Assembly (NCBI GenBank): GCA_964564635.1
Contig: CAZMAR010000002.1
Location: 248,001 to 312,000 of the forward strand
Reading direction: 5' to 3'
DNA: 64,000 bases
Origin: Tepidaquicella sp964564635
GTDB lineage: Bacteria > Bacteroidota > Ignavibacteria > Tepidaquicellales > Tepidaquicellaceae
Of this stretch, positions 43,739-52,800 are shown one piece after another. Under the pieces are notes generated by a model, which had not been told where the DNA came from, did no database searches, and was given only the letters and a program-made list of their open reading frames with translations. The first letter of the stretch is position 1. Each line of letters begins with the position of its first letter. The position numbers and the translations under genes are program-made.

Positions 43739-45219
43739 CACTTAAAAAGGTACCTAAATTTAGGAGAATTTGGCTTTTCACCATTATCACCAATAATACC
43801 AAGTTCCCTCATTTTCGCTAACTGACGCTGTGCAGTTTTATATGTAACCCTGAAATGCTCAGCATATTCTGATTTGCTAACAGATTTCATATTATAAATA
43901 TATAAAAATCCTTTTCGCTCCTTTTCGTTTAATTTAATGTATTTTTCCTTTCCTATTAAATTTTCTAAGAAATTATCAGACCTAAAAAGTGTGAAAACTA
44001 AATAGGGATTTTCAAAACTATAATGAGGTACTGGTAAGTTTAACTCCTCTGGAATCCTTTTCATCACACTCATTCCCTTGCCTCGCTGTTCTACAAGGTT
44101 AAGTTGATTAAAAATGTACATTATTTTAGGATTACGACTAAGAGATGGTGCAGTGAAATTATTGAGCTGCTCTATGGTAATTGGCTTAACTGGTTCGCCG
44201 GGGCTTTTGATAACAGCTTTTTCCTGATCAATACTTAAATGAATCGGTGAACCTTCAATATCATAATCTCTATGTACTATTGCATTTATAATTGCTTCTC
44301 TAAATGGATCACTTTCGCTCTTTGTTTTTCGTTCACCTTTTTCAATAGTATAGAAAGAACCGAGCTTGTTTTCAACCCAGTCGATTATATCAAGAGGCAT
44401 CTGAACTAAAGGACCTTCAAAATCTTTTAATTCACTTTTACCATCCGGGCGAATGTATTCTGCTTTTACAACTGCCTGAGGAAATTTTAATTGAGGTTTT
44501 TTCCCAAAAAGAAGTAATCCAACACCAGTAGGTTTACCGTTTTTCGAAAGGATACCAAGCTGCATTAAAACCTGATTTAGTTCAGGACTACCTTTCTGAT
44601 AAGGAATATTAGCACGAGATAAAAACTTATCTAATGCCGAGTTTAAAAAATCATTAAATGATGCAAATGTAATTCTCTCCTCAATTTTGGAAAGTAAAAT
44701 GGGTTCTTTTTTACTATCTACTTCTTTCGCTCTTTTTTCAGCTTGTTCAATAAAATCTTTGTTAAAATCACGGATTGTCTTTTGTAGGTCTGGATCAAAC
44801 ATTTTCACCTCAATACCGTGTTCCTGAAGATACTTAATTCCTTTTCTATCCACATTAGGATCCGGGTCTTCTATACCAACCCAAACCTCTTTAATTCTGG
44901 CATTTACGATACGCTCTGCACAACTAAGTTTGGGATGATTTCTTGCACCTGGTGCACAAGGTTCTAAAGTTGTAAAAAGAATTGACCCATCCAACTTTGT
45001 TTTTCTGTTTTTTCTTTCGAGCAAACAGAACTCAGCGTGGTCTCCATAACGTAGTTCTCCGCGATAGCTTGATTCCTGCGAGCCATCTGGTTTGATAATA
45101 ACTGCACCGACTTTAGGGCTTTCTTTACCATCCTTGCGTGGCTCATTGATAGATTTTTTCATTTCTTCAATAGCAAGATTCATATATGTGCGAGGATCAA
45201 AGTTTTGCTTTTTACTCAT
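43738..45219 (-). CDS. RibD-like deaminase fused to COG2865-type ATPase and winged helix
   Basis: A 493-residue fusion. Residues 1-150 form a CMP/dCMP- or RibD-type deaminase with the zinc motif HAE (61-63) and EPCAPGARNHPKLSC (Cys 88 and 100). Residues 190-420 match the C-terminal part of RecG-like/Schlafen-associated ATPases (PTGVGLLLFGKKPQLKFPQA, then FREAIINAIVHRDYDIEGSP, KSPGEPVKPI and LVEQRGKGMSVMK), a GHKL-type fold. Residues 430-490 form a winged helix (SVSKSEYAEHFRVTYKTAQ). In COG2865 proteins the N-terminal domain is normally AlbA_2/Schlafen; here a deaminase takes that place. It lies downstream of an R-M-like gene pair, so a defence role (nucleotide or nucleic-acid deamination) is plausible but unproven. 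Confidence 0.8.
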   Translation of the reverse strand: MSKKQNFDPRTYMNLAIEEMKKSINEPRKDGKESPKVGAVIIKPDGSQESSYRGELRYGDHAEFCLLERKNRKTKLDGSILFTTLEPCAPGARNHPKLSCAERIVNARIKEVWVGIEDPDPNVDRKGIKYLQEHGIEVKMFDPDLQKTIRDFNKDFIEQAEKRAKEVDSKKEPILLSKIEERITFASFNDFLNSALDKFLSRANIPYQKGSPELNQVLMQLGILSKNGKPTGVGLLLFGKKPQLKFPQAVVKAEYIRPDGKSELKDFEGPLVQMPLDIIDWVENKLGSFYTIEKGERKTKSESDPFREAIINAIVHRDYDIEGSPIHLSIDQEKAVIKSPGEPVKPITIEQLNNFTAPSLSRNPKIMYIFNQLNLVEQRGKGMSVMKRIPEELNLPVPHYSFENPYLVFTLFRSDNFLENLIGKEKYIKLNEKERKGFLYIYNMKSVSKSEYAEHFRVTYKTAQRQLAKMRELGIIGDNGEKPNSPKFRYLFK

Positions 45220-45230
45220 ATGAAAATTCT

Positions 45231-45381
45231 ATTTATTTTATCTCAAACTACTCATACTCTTTTTTGAAATTATTTCTTTTGCCTGCTTTCACTTCCCTCC
45301 TTCTATTATTTCAATTTCTTCCGGAGTTAAATCGTAGAGCTTGTAAACTAAATGGTCTATTTCTCTTTCCCAGCGTTTGGA
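45231..45381 (-). repeat. Methylase-tail repeat unit, copy B
   Basis: The right part (about 45293-45364) matches the real methylase 3' end at 46282-46353 with only about four differences over some 72 bases. It encodes EREIDHLVYKLYDLTPEEI, then EIIEGGK and a stop. The left part is the mini frame KAGKRNNFKKEYE, here ended by a TAG. It fills the gap between the HAD gene and the deaminase-ATPase gene, so the HAD gene is bracketed by direct repeats. Confidence 0.9.
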
Positions 45382-45390
45382 ATCTGATTA

Positions 45391-46275
45391 TTAGTTTATA
45401 TGCTTTAATTTCTTATACTTTGTTGGTAAGGTTTTTATTAATGATTCCTCGATTAAAATTTTATCAATAATTAATTTAATTAAAGAAACGAGCTTACTAT
45501 TTTTTGAATATTTCGCTGGTGCTATATACCTTGCTCGTCCGTGTTCTAATAATTCTTCACAAATTTCTTTGGGTGACTTTTTGTTTTTTGTATGCCTTTT
45601 ATTTGGGTCATAAACAGCTATTGAGTAACCACCTTGAAAATTGACCATTTTCATAGAAGGAATATCAGTTTCACCATCTCCAATATATATCATTCTCTTA
45701 AAGGGAATATATCTTTCTTCTTCAGGAACATATTTATTAATTTTTGTATTATCCCAAACGTTCATTATTCCTTTATTGATTCTAAATAAATATTGAGTTT
45801 TATTTGTATAATCAATTGCCAGAGCAGGCCACTGAGCAACTCCATTTATATCATAAAAAAATTCGGAAGCAAAAATAAATTTGAATTTATTCCTGATTCT
45901 TGTTCCCTCAATTATTTCTTTCAAGCCTGAAGATATTATATAGTGCTCAATAGCAATATTTTTTGATTCAGCGTATTTATTAATTAAATCAAAATATTTA
46001 TCAACACCCTTAAAAAGTTGTATTTGTTTTCCGTGTTTTCGAAAAGAGGCTCTCCTAATTTGGTGGTCTGCATTTTTTGCTTTAGCAATTGTTAAATACA
46101 TATAAGCAAGTATTTCATTCATTTTTTTTTCTTTTGCAAAATCCTTAACCTCTCCCCAAAAGATTTTGGGTCTAAGATTTAATGCTGGTAATAATGAGTG
46201 TTCCTGCATATTCCCGGGTGCAAGCGTACCATCAAAGTCATAACATATTGCAATTCTTATTTTTTTATTACGCAT
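45391..46275 (-). CDS. HAD-superfamily phosphatase-like protein
   Basis: A 294-residue HAD hydrolase. Motif I is CYDFDGTLAPGN (Asp 13 and 15), motif II is HYIISSGLKEI, and motifs III/IV are in KRMIYIGDGETDIPSMKM near residue 200. It resembles phosphoserine-phosphatase-like proteins with a helical cap. The ATG comes two bases after the methylase stop, so it is coupled to the R-M genes. The gene lies precisely between two direct repeats of the methylase 3' end. Substrate unknown. HAD proteins are found in restriction operons, which makes a defence accessory role possible. Confidence 0.85.
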   Translation of the reverse strand: MRNKKIRIAICYDFDGTLAPGNMQEHSLLPALNLRPKIFWGEVKDFAKEKKMNEILAYMYLTIAKAKNADHQIRRASFRKHGKQIQLFKGVDKYFDLINKYAESKNIAIEHYIISSGLKEIIEGTRIRNKFKFIFASEFFYDINGVAQWPALAIDYTNKTQYLFRINKGIMNVWDNTKINKYVPEEERYIPFKRMIYIGDGETDIPSMKMVNFQGGYSIAVYDPNKRHTKNKKSPKEICEELLEHGRARYIAPAKYSKNSKLVSLIKLIIDKILIEESLIKTLPTKYKKLKHIN

Positions 46276-46277
46276 AT

Positions 46278-49200
46278 CTATTTCCCTCCTTCTATTATTT
46301 CTATTTCTTCCGGAGTTAATTCGTAGAGCTGGTAAACTAAATTGTCTATTTCTTTTTCATAAGCACTTGTATCTGCCTGTGGGTTGTGTTTTTTCGCAGT
46401 AATTATTTTATCTACCAGTGCCTCTATTTGCTGAACAGTGGTTTGATTTCTTGATGTGATTGAAGGAAGTTTGATTCTTTCAAAAGATTGTATATTAAGC
46501 ATAATATCACCCGCTCCAGTTTTATCGGAAGTTTGTTCTACATAATAATTAGTGTATTTACTACATAAAATACCCAGTATATAATTTAAATTTTTACCTG
46601 TCAAAAAAGATGCTGGTGCTGTAATCATCTTCCCTGGTTCAACTTTTGCGAAAGTTAGGTTTTTTCCAACTGCTTTGAAAAAAATCTTCTCCTTCTCAAA
46701 CTCGGGGTAGTAGGCACAAGCTCTAAGTTCCCACCAATAATCACCCTGGTCATCTCTCTTTTTCGCTTTTGCCTCGAACGGTTTTAAGTAACTCATTAAA
46801 GCTGGAAACATTTTTTCAATAAAATCTTTCGCATTTTCCTTTTTTCTATTTTCATTTGTCCATCCTGCAGGAATAACAATAACCCAAAGCCTCGCCCATT
46901 CGTAATAGTATCTTTTTATATCACGCCCTCGCAGAATTGGTTTTATTATTGCTTCGGTACGTTTTCGCTCTTCTTCGTCCTTGCAATTTTTAAGTATTTC
47001 ATTTCGCTTTTCTGTTGTGATTATAAATGCTTCATTCAAACCTGTTAATACGCCACGATAAATTTTCACATCCCAATCTTTCAGTGGTTTACCAATTTTT
47101 TCAATTTTTTCTTTAAGCTTTTGCTCGGCATTATTGCCAATAAACCAGGCATCTTTATTAAGTTTTGTAAGTGTAACTCCTTTTTCATTTAATTGTTTAA
47201 TAAAATCAATATTATTTTCTTTGGTTAATGTTAACGCACGTAAATTAAAAATAGATTCTTCCCCTGATAAATCAGGTTCAGAATGACGATTAACCTTTGG
47301 ATTGGATTTTTGAATAAGTAAAATATTTGTATCAACTGTGGCGCTTTCAAAAATACCTGGTCCTAAGTCTATTAAAACTTTGGGATTGTACTTTGTAAAA
47401 AATTCTCGCAATGTTTCCCCATATCCTGCACGCATCCATTTATTTGATGTGATGTAACAGAGATGACCAAATTTCCTCAATAGATTAATCCCTTTTTCAT
47501 AAAAGAGACAATAAATATCGCCCGTTCTTTCAAAAGTGTTATAATTTTGGTCTTGATAGAGGTCGGCATATTTCAATTTACTTTTATCACTAATTGCTTT
47601 CTGCAATTGAATGTAAGGAGGATTACCTATTACAATATCGAATCCGGAGGCTTCATTTACTTTTACTCCAAACATCCATTCCGGGTCAAACCATTCTGCG
47701 TGTGTGTTCTGGTCAAATGGATCCCAGCTTGTAATTTTTTCTGCAAATTCATCTGGAAATCCGTTTTTTTCTAATTTATCTTTCAGTTTTTCTCTTAATC
47801 CCTTTTCATTTTTCTGTAATTCTAATTTTTTACTTCGACTGTTTGAGTAAAATATTTCTTCTCTTATTTTAAATAATTCCTTTTCAAGTTCTTCAATTTC
47901 ATCTGGAACCAAACTCATTTGTGCCGGTCGATTTAATCCAATTAAAGTATTTGCTGCGACAAATTTCGTTTCAAGATTTGGTAAGGCACGAATATCACGA
48001 TTTGGTTTTGTATCATCAATTTGTTGCTCAACAAGTAATGAAATGAAAAATCTTAATTTGCTAATTTGTATTGCTATTTCCTGTATATCAACACCGTAAA
48101 TACAATTCTCAATCAATCCTAATTTTCTAATGTAATCAATTGATTTATTCTGCAGTGATTGTTCTATTTCGCTTTGAATTTCTGCCGGCACTCTTTTGAG
48201 CAATCTTTGTTTCCAGATTTCATTATCCGGATCAAGTTTATGCAGGGCAAGCACAAGCTTATGTAAAACTCCCATTGGAAAAGCACCACTACCACAAGCC
48301 GGATCCAGAATTTTTATCTTTTCAATTGCATCAATTAATTTTGATTTCAAAGTTGTCTGCTTATCAAAAGGATTTTCATCTGATGAATAATCAAAAAGCA
48401 TTCTTAATTTTTGCTCAACTTCCTGATTTTCATTATTCAATACTGTCTTTAGATGAGCTACCAGAGATTCATTAACCATATAATCAACTATTTCTCTTGG
48501 AGTATAATAGCTTCCGGTAGCTTTACGGGCAGTGGAAGCAGTTTCGGGATTGTAAGATGCCAAAAGGTTTTCAAACACTTTACCAAGTAATTCAGGATCA
48601 AGTGCAACATCCTGATCAATCGGTGTGTTTTCGTCAATTGTGAAATTATATCGTTTAAGAATGGTGAGAAGTCCGGTTACTTTTTTGTTCTTTCCCTTTT
48701 CAAGATAGTTAGATAAATCTGTTTCTGTTTCTTTTTCAAGAAAGAAAAGTTCATCGGGCACTTTTAATCGTGTTTCATTTTTAGGATTATCGGAGAAGCA
48801 ATCAATTCTTATTTCTTTTCCATCAATTTTCTTATCAAGACATTCAAACAATCCACCGTTTAAGAAAGGAACATTTTCAAATTGTTTAAAGAATAAATTT
48901 TTATCTTCTATAAATCTGCTGTAACGGTAATATCCTTGCTGTAAGTAAGCGTCGTTCAGATAACCCTTCTTTTCAGCATCTTCTACAAAAATTCTACTAT
49001 CTTCATCATCTTTTTTCATAGCAGTATTTAATGTTGCGAAGAATAGATTTTGAAGAATAGCTTTGTAGTAAGTACTGCCGGTTTTATCATTATAATTAAT
49101 GATTTTATTAATAGATGATTTATCGAACAACGCAGAAGGCACCAGATTCTTTTCCTTCATAAACCATATAAAGATAATTCGTGTAATTAATCTTATAAGG

Positions 49201-49808
49201 TTTTTAGCATTTCGTTTTTCTCTGTCTTTCTCTTCATCATCCGGGAACTCAACTTTATCCATTGCCCAGAAATACCAGTTTGCAATTTCCTGATAGAATT
49301 GTTTGGTAACCTTTTCAACACTGAATGCATCAATAATTTTTTCGAGTGATGAAAAATCTGCTTCCTCAATCTGGTGAATAAAGGTTTTGTTCGTCTGGTC
49401 TTTACTTACAAAGTAAGTGTGTCTTCTAAAATTACTCCAGTCTCTTTTACCGGTTGCAAGTGGAATGTCGTAGATAAGTGAGAACCTGAAATCACCTTTA
49501 TAATCGTAAAAAATAAAAAAGCCCCCGATATATTTTTGAGCATCTCTCAAAAATTTTTTTCCAAGTGTGTATTGTGCCTTTTTACCGGAGCGCTCTGATA
49601 ATGGTTTATTTACTTTAGCAGTAAACACTACCATTAAATCAGCTTCATTTACTTCGAATTCACCAAACAATGTGCAATCTCTAAACTGCTCATCGTTAAG
49701 ATGTGATAGAGATTTATCCAGTCTACGAAATGATCTGGACTTTGCTCTTAAAAGTGAATTCAGGTTATCACTATTGAACTGGTTTATAAGGTTTTTCAAT
49801 TCTTTCAT
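46278..49808 (-). CDS. Eco57I-type adenine-N6 DNA methyltransferase (class IIG/PglX-like)
   Basis: A 1176-residue protein. The N-terminal ~200 residues form a domain seen in single-chain methylases (FFIFYDYKGDFRFSLIYDI, AFSVEKVTKQFYQEIANWYF). The SAM motif ILDPACGSGAFPMGVL is near residue 503 and the catalytic NPPY lies in FDIVIGNPPYIQLQ near residue 727. The C-terminal ~350 residues are target-recognition-like and end with LTPEEIEIIEGGK. I see no certain PD-(D/E)XK nuclease motif. It follows the PLD-SNF2 helicase gene by 63 bases, suggesting a two-gene restriction or defence unit in which the helicase protein supplies cleavage. An in-frame dispersed-repeat fragment is inserted at 47250-47291. 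Confidence 0.9.
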   Translation of the reverse strand: MKELKNLINQFNSDNLNSLLRAKSRSFRRLDKSLSHLNDEQFRDCTLFGEFEVNEADLMVVFTAKVNKPLSERSGKKAQYTLGKKFLRDAQKYIGGFFIFYDYKGDFRFSLIYDIPLATGKRDWSNFRRHTYFVSKDQTNKTFIHQIEEADFSSLEKIIDAFSVEKVTKQFYQEIANWYFWAMDKVEFPDDEEKDREKRNAKNLIRLITRIIFIWFMKEKNLVPSALFDKSSINKIINYNDKTGSTYYKAILQNLFFATLNTAMKKDDEDSRIFVEDAEKKGYLNDAYLQQGYYRYSRFIEDKNLFFKQFENVPFLNGGLFECLDKKIDGKEIRIDCFSDNPKNETRLKVPDELFFLEKETETDLSNYLEKGKNKKVTGLLTILKRYNFTIDENTPIDQDVALDPELLGKVFENLLASYNPETASTARKATGSYYTPREIVDYMVNESLVAHLKTVLNNENQEVEQKLRMLFDYSSDENPFDKQTTLKSKLIDAIEKIKILDPACGSGAFPMGVLHKLVLALHKLDPDNEIWKQRLLKRVPAEIQSEIEQSLQNKSIDYIRKLGLIENCIYGVDIQEIAIQISKLRFFISLLVEQQIDDTKPNRDIRALPNLETKFVAANTLIGLNRPAQMSLVPDEIEELEKELFKIREEIFYSNSRSKKLELQKNEKGLREKLKDKLEKNGFPDEFAEKITSWDPFDQNTHAEWFDPEWMFGVKVNEASGFDIVIGNPPYIQLQKAISDKSKLKYADLYQDQNYNTFERTGDIYCLFYEKGINLLRKFGHLCYITSNKWMRAGYGETLREFFTKYNPKVLIDLGPGIFESATVDTNILLIQKSNPKVNRHSEPDLSGEESIFNLRALTLTKENNIDFIKQLNEKGVTLTKLNKDAWFIGNNAEQKLKEKIEKIGKPLKDWDVKIYRGVLTGLNEAFIITTEKRNEILKNCKDEEERKRTEAIIKPILRGRDIKRYYYEWARLWVIVIPAGWTNENRKKENAKDFIEKMFPALMSYLKPFEAKAKKRDDQGDYWWELRACAYYPEFEKEKIFFKAVGKNLTFAKVEPGKMITAPASFLTGKNLNYILGILCSKYTNYYVEQTSDKTGAGDIMLNIQSFERIKLPSITSRNQTTVQQIEALVDKIITAKKHNPQADTSAYEKEIDNLVYQLYELTPEEIEIIEGGK
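46282..46353 (-). repeat. Methylase 3' end matching the tail repeats (copy A, functional)
   Basis: This is the last ~24 codons of the 46278-49808 methylase gene (IDNLVYQLYELTPEEIEIIE). It is the intact source or counterpart of the orphan copies at 45293-45364, 43324-43380 and 42952-42990. The mini frame that follows the other copies is absent here, and the HAD start codon occupies its place. Confidence 0.9.
47250..47291 (-). repeat. Dispersed-repeat fragment inserted in frame in the methylase gene
   Basis: The minus strand here encodes NRHSEPDLSGEESI from DNA containing CGTCATTCTGAACCTG and GAAGAATCT. This composition and sequence match a well-known class of intergenic repeat (CGTCATTCTGAAC...GAATCT) seen in many genomes of this kind. 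In this gene it lies between LLIQKSNPK and FNLRALTL, where related methylases would have a short loop. The frame is kept through it. Confidence 0.6.
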
Positions 49809-49819
49809 AATTTTTTTTT

Positions 49820-49880
49820 CCGATTCTGCGGCTTCGCGTGGAATTCGCTTTCTCGTAAAGACGCCAAGATGCTAAGGCTT
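49820..49880. repeat. GC-richer dispersed-repeat fragment between helicase and methylase genes
   Basis: The stretch with GCGGCTTCGCGTGGAATTCG and TCGTAAAGACGCCAAGATGC is clearly richer in G+C than its surroundings. It resembles the widespread repeat CTTGGCGTCTTTACGAGAAA found between genes in many bacteria. It supplies the TAG stop of the helicase gene (last residues NKKP) and fills the 63-base gap before the methylase. Confidence 0.5.
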
Positions 49881-52800
49881 TTTATTCATAATAGCGATTA
49901 TAATTTCTTTTTCTTCTTTACTAAGTTTTTTCTTCTCTTTTTCAAGATAATCTTCACCCAACTCCTTTCGAATATATTTTATTTCTTTAACTGTTTCATT
50001 TAATTTGTTGTCATTCAGATTAAGATTAGCAATGCGCCTTATCGTATATTCAGGTAATGTTCCATAATCAATGAGATCTTCTCTCAATGTCCGTAGAAAC
50101 TTTTTGAATGGTAAAAGTAATTCATTCCTGTTCACTCTGATTAAATTATCTAGATTAGTTAAAGCTTTCTTTTCATTGCTAAATGCAGTAGTTTTTGGAT
50201 AATACTTCTCTTTATCTTCTTTAACAGTCTCATACAATTTCCAGAAACTTTCATCAATATCAAGGGCTTTTTGATCTATTTCACATTTTATTTTATCAAG
50301 AACAAGTTCAAGCGATGAATCATTCACTTCAATTTTACTATCTAGAATTTTTGCTGTTTTTATATACATTCTGTTTTTCAAAATACTAACAATCATTTCA
50401 TCATCATAGCCTTGCTTTGTTACTTTTACTCTTTTAGGAATTTCAGAAAGAGATTTAACCACTTCAGGATATTTATTTTTAATTTCAAAATACAGATTAA
50501 GAACCTTTGTATAGAAACTTTCTTCTTCACCTTCTTCCGGATTTTGTATCAACTTCTGATAGAGTTTTGCAGGTGATGGTTCTTCCTCAGGATCAAATAT
50601 TTTTGAATCTTCGCCGAGAGTATTATGAATCATAAACATTTTATTTCCCGCAATCTCTCTCGACTTGACCAGCTGAGCCCCTTTTTCCGTTGGGAAAAAA
50701 TTAATTATAAAAAGCTTATCGAATACCTTCTTACTGATACGATTTATTCTACCAAGTCTTTGAATTACACGAACAGGATTCCAGGGTATATCATAATTGA
50801 TACACATTCCAGCACGGTTAAGATTGAAACCTTCGCTTAACTTATCAGTTGTCAGGAGAACATCGTAATCGTCCGCTTGATTTTTGGAAGACGCATCAAA
50901 GTTTCTGTTAATCTCACTTATTTTTGATTCGGGAATTGAACCGGTTATTACCAATGTTCTTTTAGCAATATCAGGATTTAATGATTTCAGTCTTTCCTGA
51001 ACATATTTTACAGTATCAGCATATTCTGAAAAGATTACAATTTTTCTTTTTGGTTCACCTGCATTGTTTGGTTTATTTAACTCTTCAGATAGATGTTTTA
51101 ACAAACATTCAGTTTTAGGGTCATTATTAATCAAATTTAATTTATCAAGTTTTTCGAGAACCTCATCAAATAATTTTATATCTGACTTTATATCTGCTAT
51201 AAAGCCATTAGCATTCTTAAACTTTTCAATATTATAACGTTTATGCTTTTTTGGATATACACCTGCAGTAATCAGTTTTTCATAATCCTTTAATGCTTCC
51301 TCAATTTCATCTGATGTTTTTTCAACAACGCTTTCCAATAAATCTCTATCAAGAATATACTCACCTTTTAATGGATCGCCTTTACCGGTTTTTTCGATAA
51401 ACTTTAAAACTTTTTCATTGATGTTTTTGAAATTAATGATACTCTGTCTGAAAGCACCAAAGGAACTTTCAAACCTTTTCACAATTAAGCGACGCATAAT
51501 ATCGAACAAGTTACGTTGTTGTAAATATTCACGATTCTTTTCTAAGTCTTTCTCATCCTCAGAAAGTGTCTGTCCATATTCTTCTTCATATTGAAATGGC
51601 CGATAAATAGCACCTAAAAATTTTCCTCCTTCGTCCGGGTCTTCAAAATATTTCGTTATTATTTCATCATAAAAAGCAGATTGCTCTTTAGTTAATTCAA
51701 AGAACCACTCTTTGGGATCCTCAACTACAGATAACTCTTTAACTTCATTTTTATAATTTGGATTTTTAAACAAATCCAACCTGTTTCTTCGGATAGTAAT
51801 GGGTTCGATTACATCTCTGATATGTTTAGCGAGTTGATGAGATTTTCTTTTGATTTTAGTTAAGTCAACCTCATCATTATCAAAAAATGTTTTGTACAGT
51901 TGTTTGGCAGTCTTAGCTTTCTTCATATCCTTCGAGTTATAATTCTTCTTGATAAATGCAAGTTTATCAAACAAATAATTTATTGATCTGAAAACTGTAA
52001 TAATATCACTATCTAATGTGATGCTGGATTTTTTGGGTGTAAGAAACAAGCTAAGTAATGCAAGCAAATCTTCCGGTTTGTTATTAAATGGTGTTGCTGT
52101 AAGCAAAATAACTTTTTTACTTCTGCAAATGTTCTTAAGCAGTTCATAACCTTTTGTATCCTGATTCCTGAACCTGTGAGCTTCATCCACAATTATTACT
52201 TCAATATCATCATTTGAGTTCACAAACTCCAGAGTATTCTCAAGATCACCCAAAGAACGAACTTCCCAGTCGTACAATTGAAATTCATTTAAATATTTTT
52301 TCCATCCCTCAGTCATATTATCATCGCCAATTATAGCAGGTGGGCAAATTACAATACCTCTGGATCGAAGATGTCTTGCAATCATACAGGCAATAACTGT
52401 TTTTCCAAGTCCAACTACATCTGCAATTAAAACACCATTATGCTTTTCGATAACCGAAATTGCCATTTCAACTGCATCAATCTGGTAGTTGTATAATTTA
52501 TAACCTCTATTAGTTAGTAAATTTTTTAAAGATGTAGATATTTTCTTATGTTGAAAAGAATCAAGATAGGTTTTTAAAACAAGAGCATAAGCTTCAAATG
52601 GAGTAATTTTTTTTACTAAAGTTTCATTTTCGATTAATCCAATCAATTGATTTTTAACATCTTCAAATTCAGTAATCTTAACCGCATTATTCCAAAGATT
52701 ATCAAAATATTCTTCTGCTTCTTCAAAACCATAGTCGGAGATTTCAACATTAAATTCATTTTGAGTAGTTAATCCGGCTTTAGTCAGATTGCTACTTCCA

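Noticed and set aside
46278..49808. Calling the methylase BREX PglX
   Set aside because: No BrxA/B/C, PglZ or BrxL gene is nearby, so the Eco57I/PglX-like description is as far as the sequence allows.
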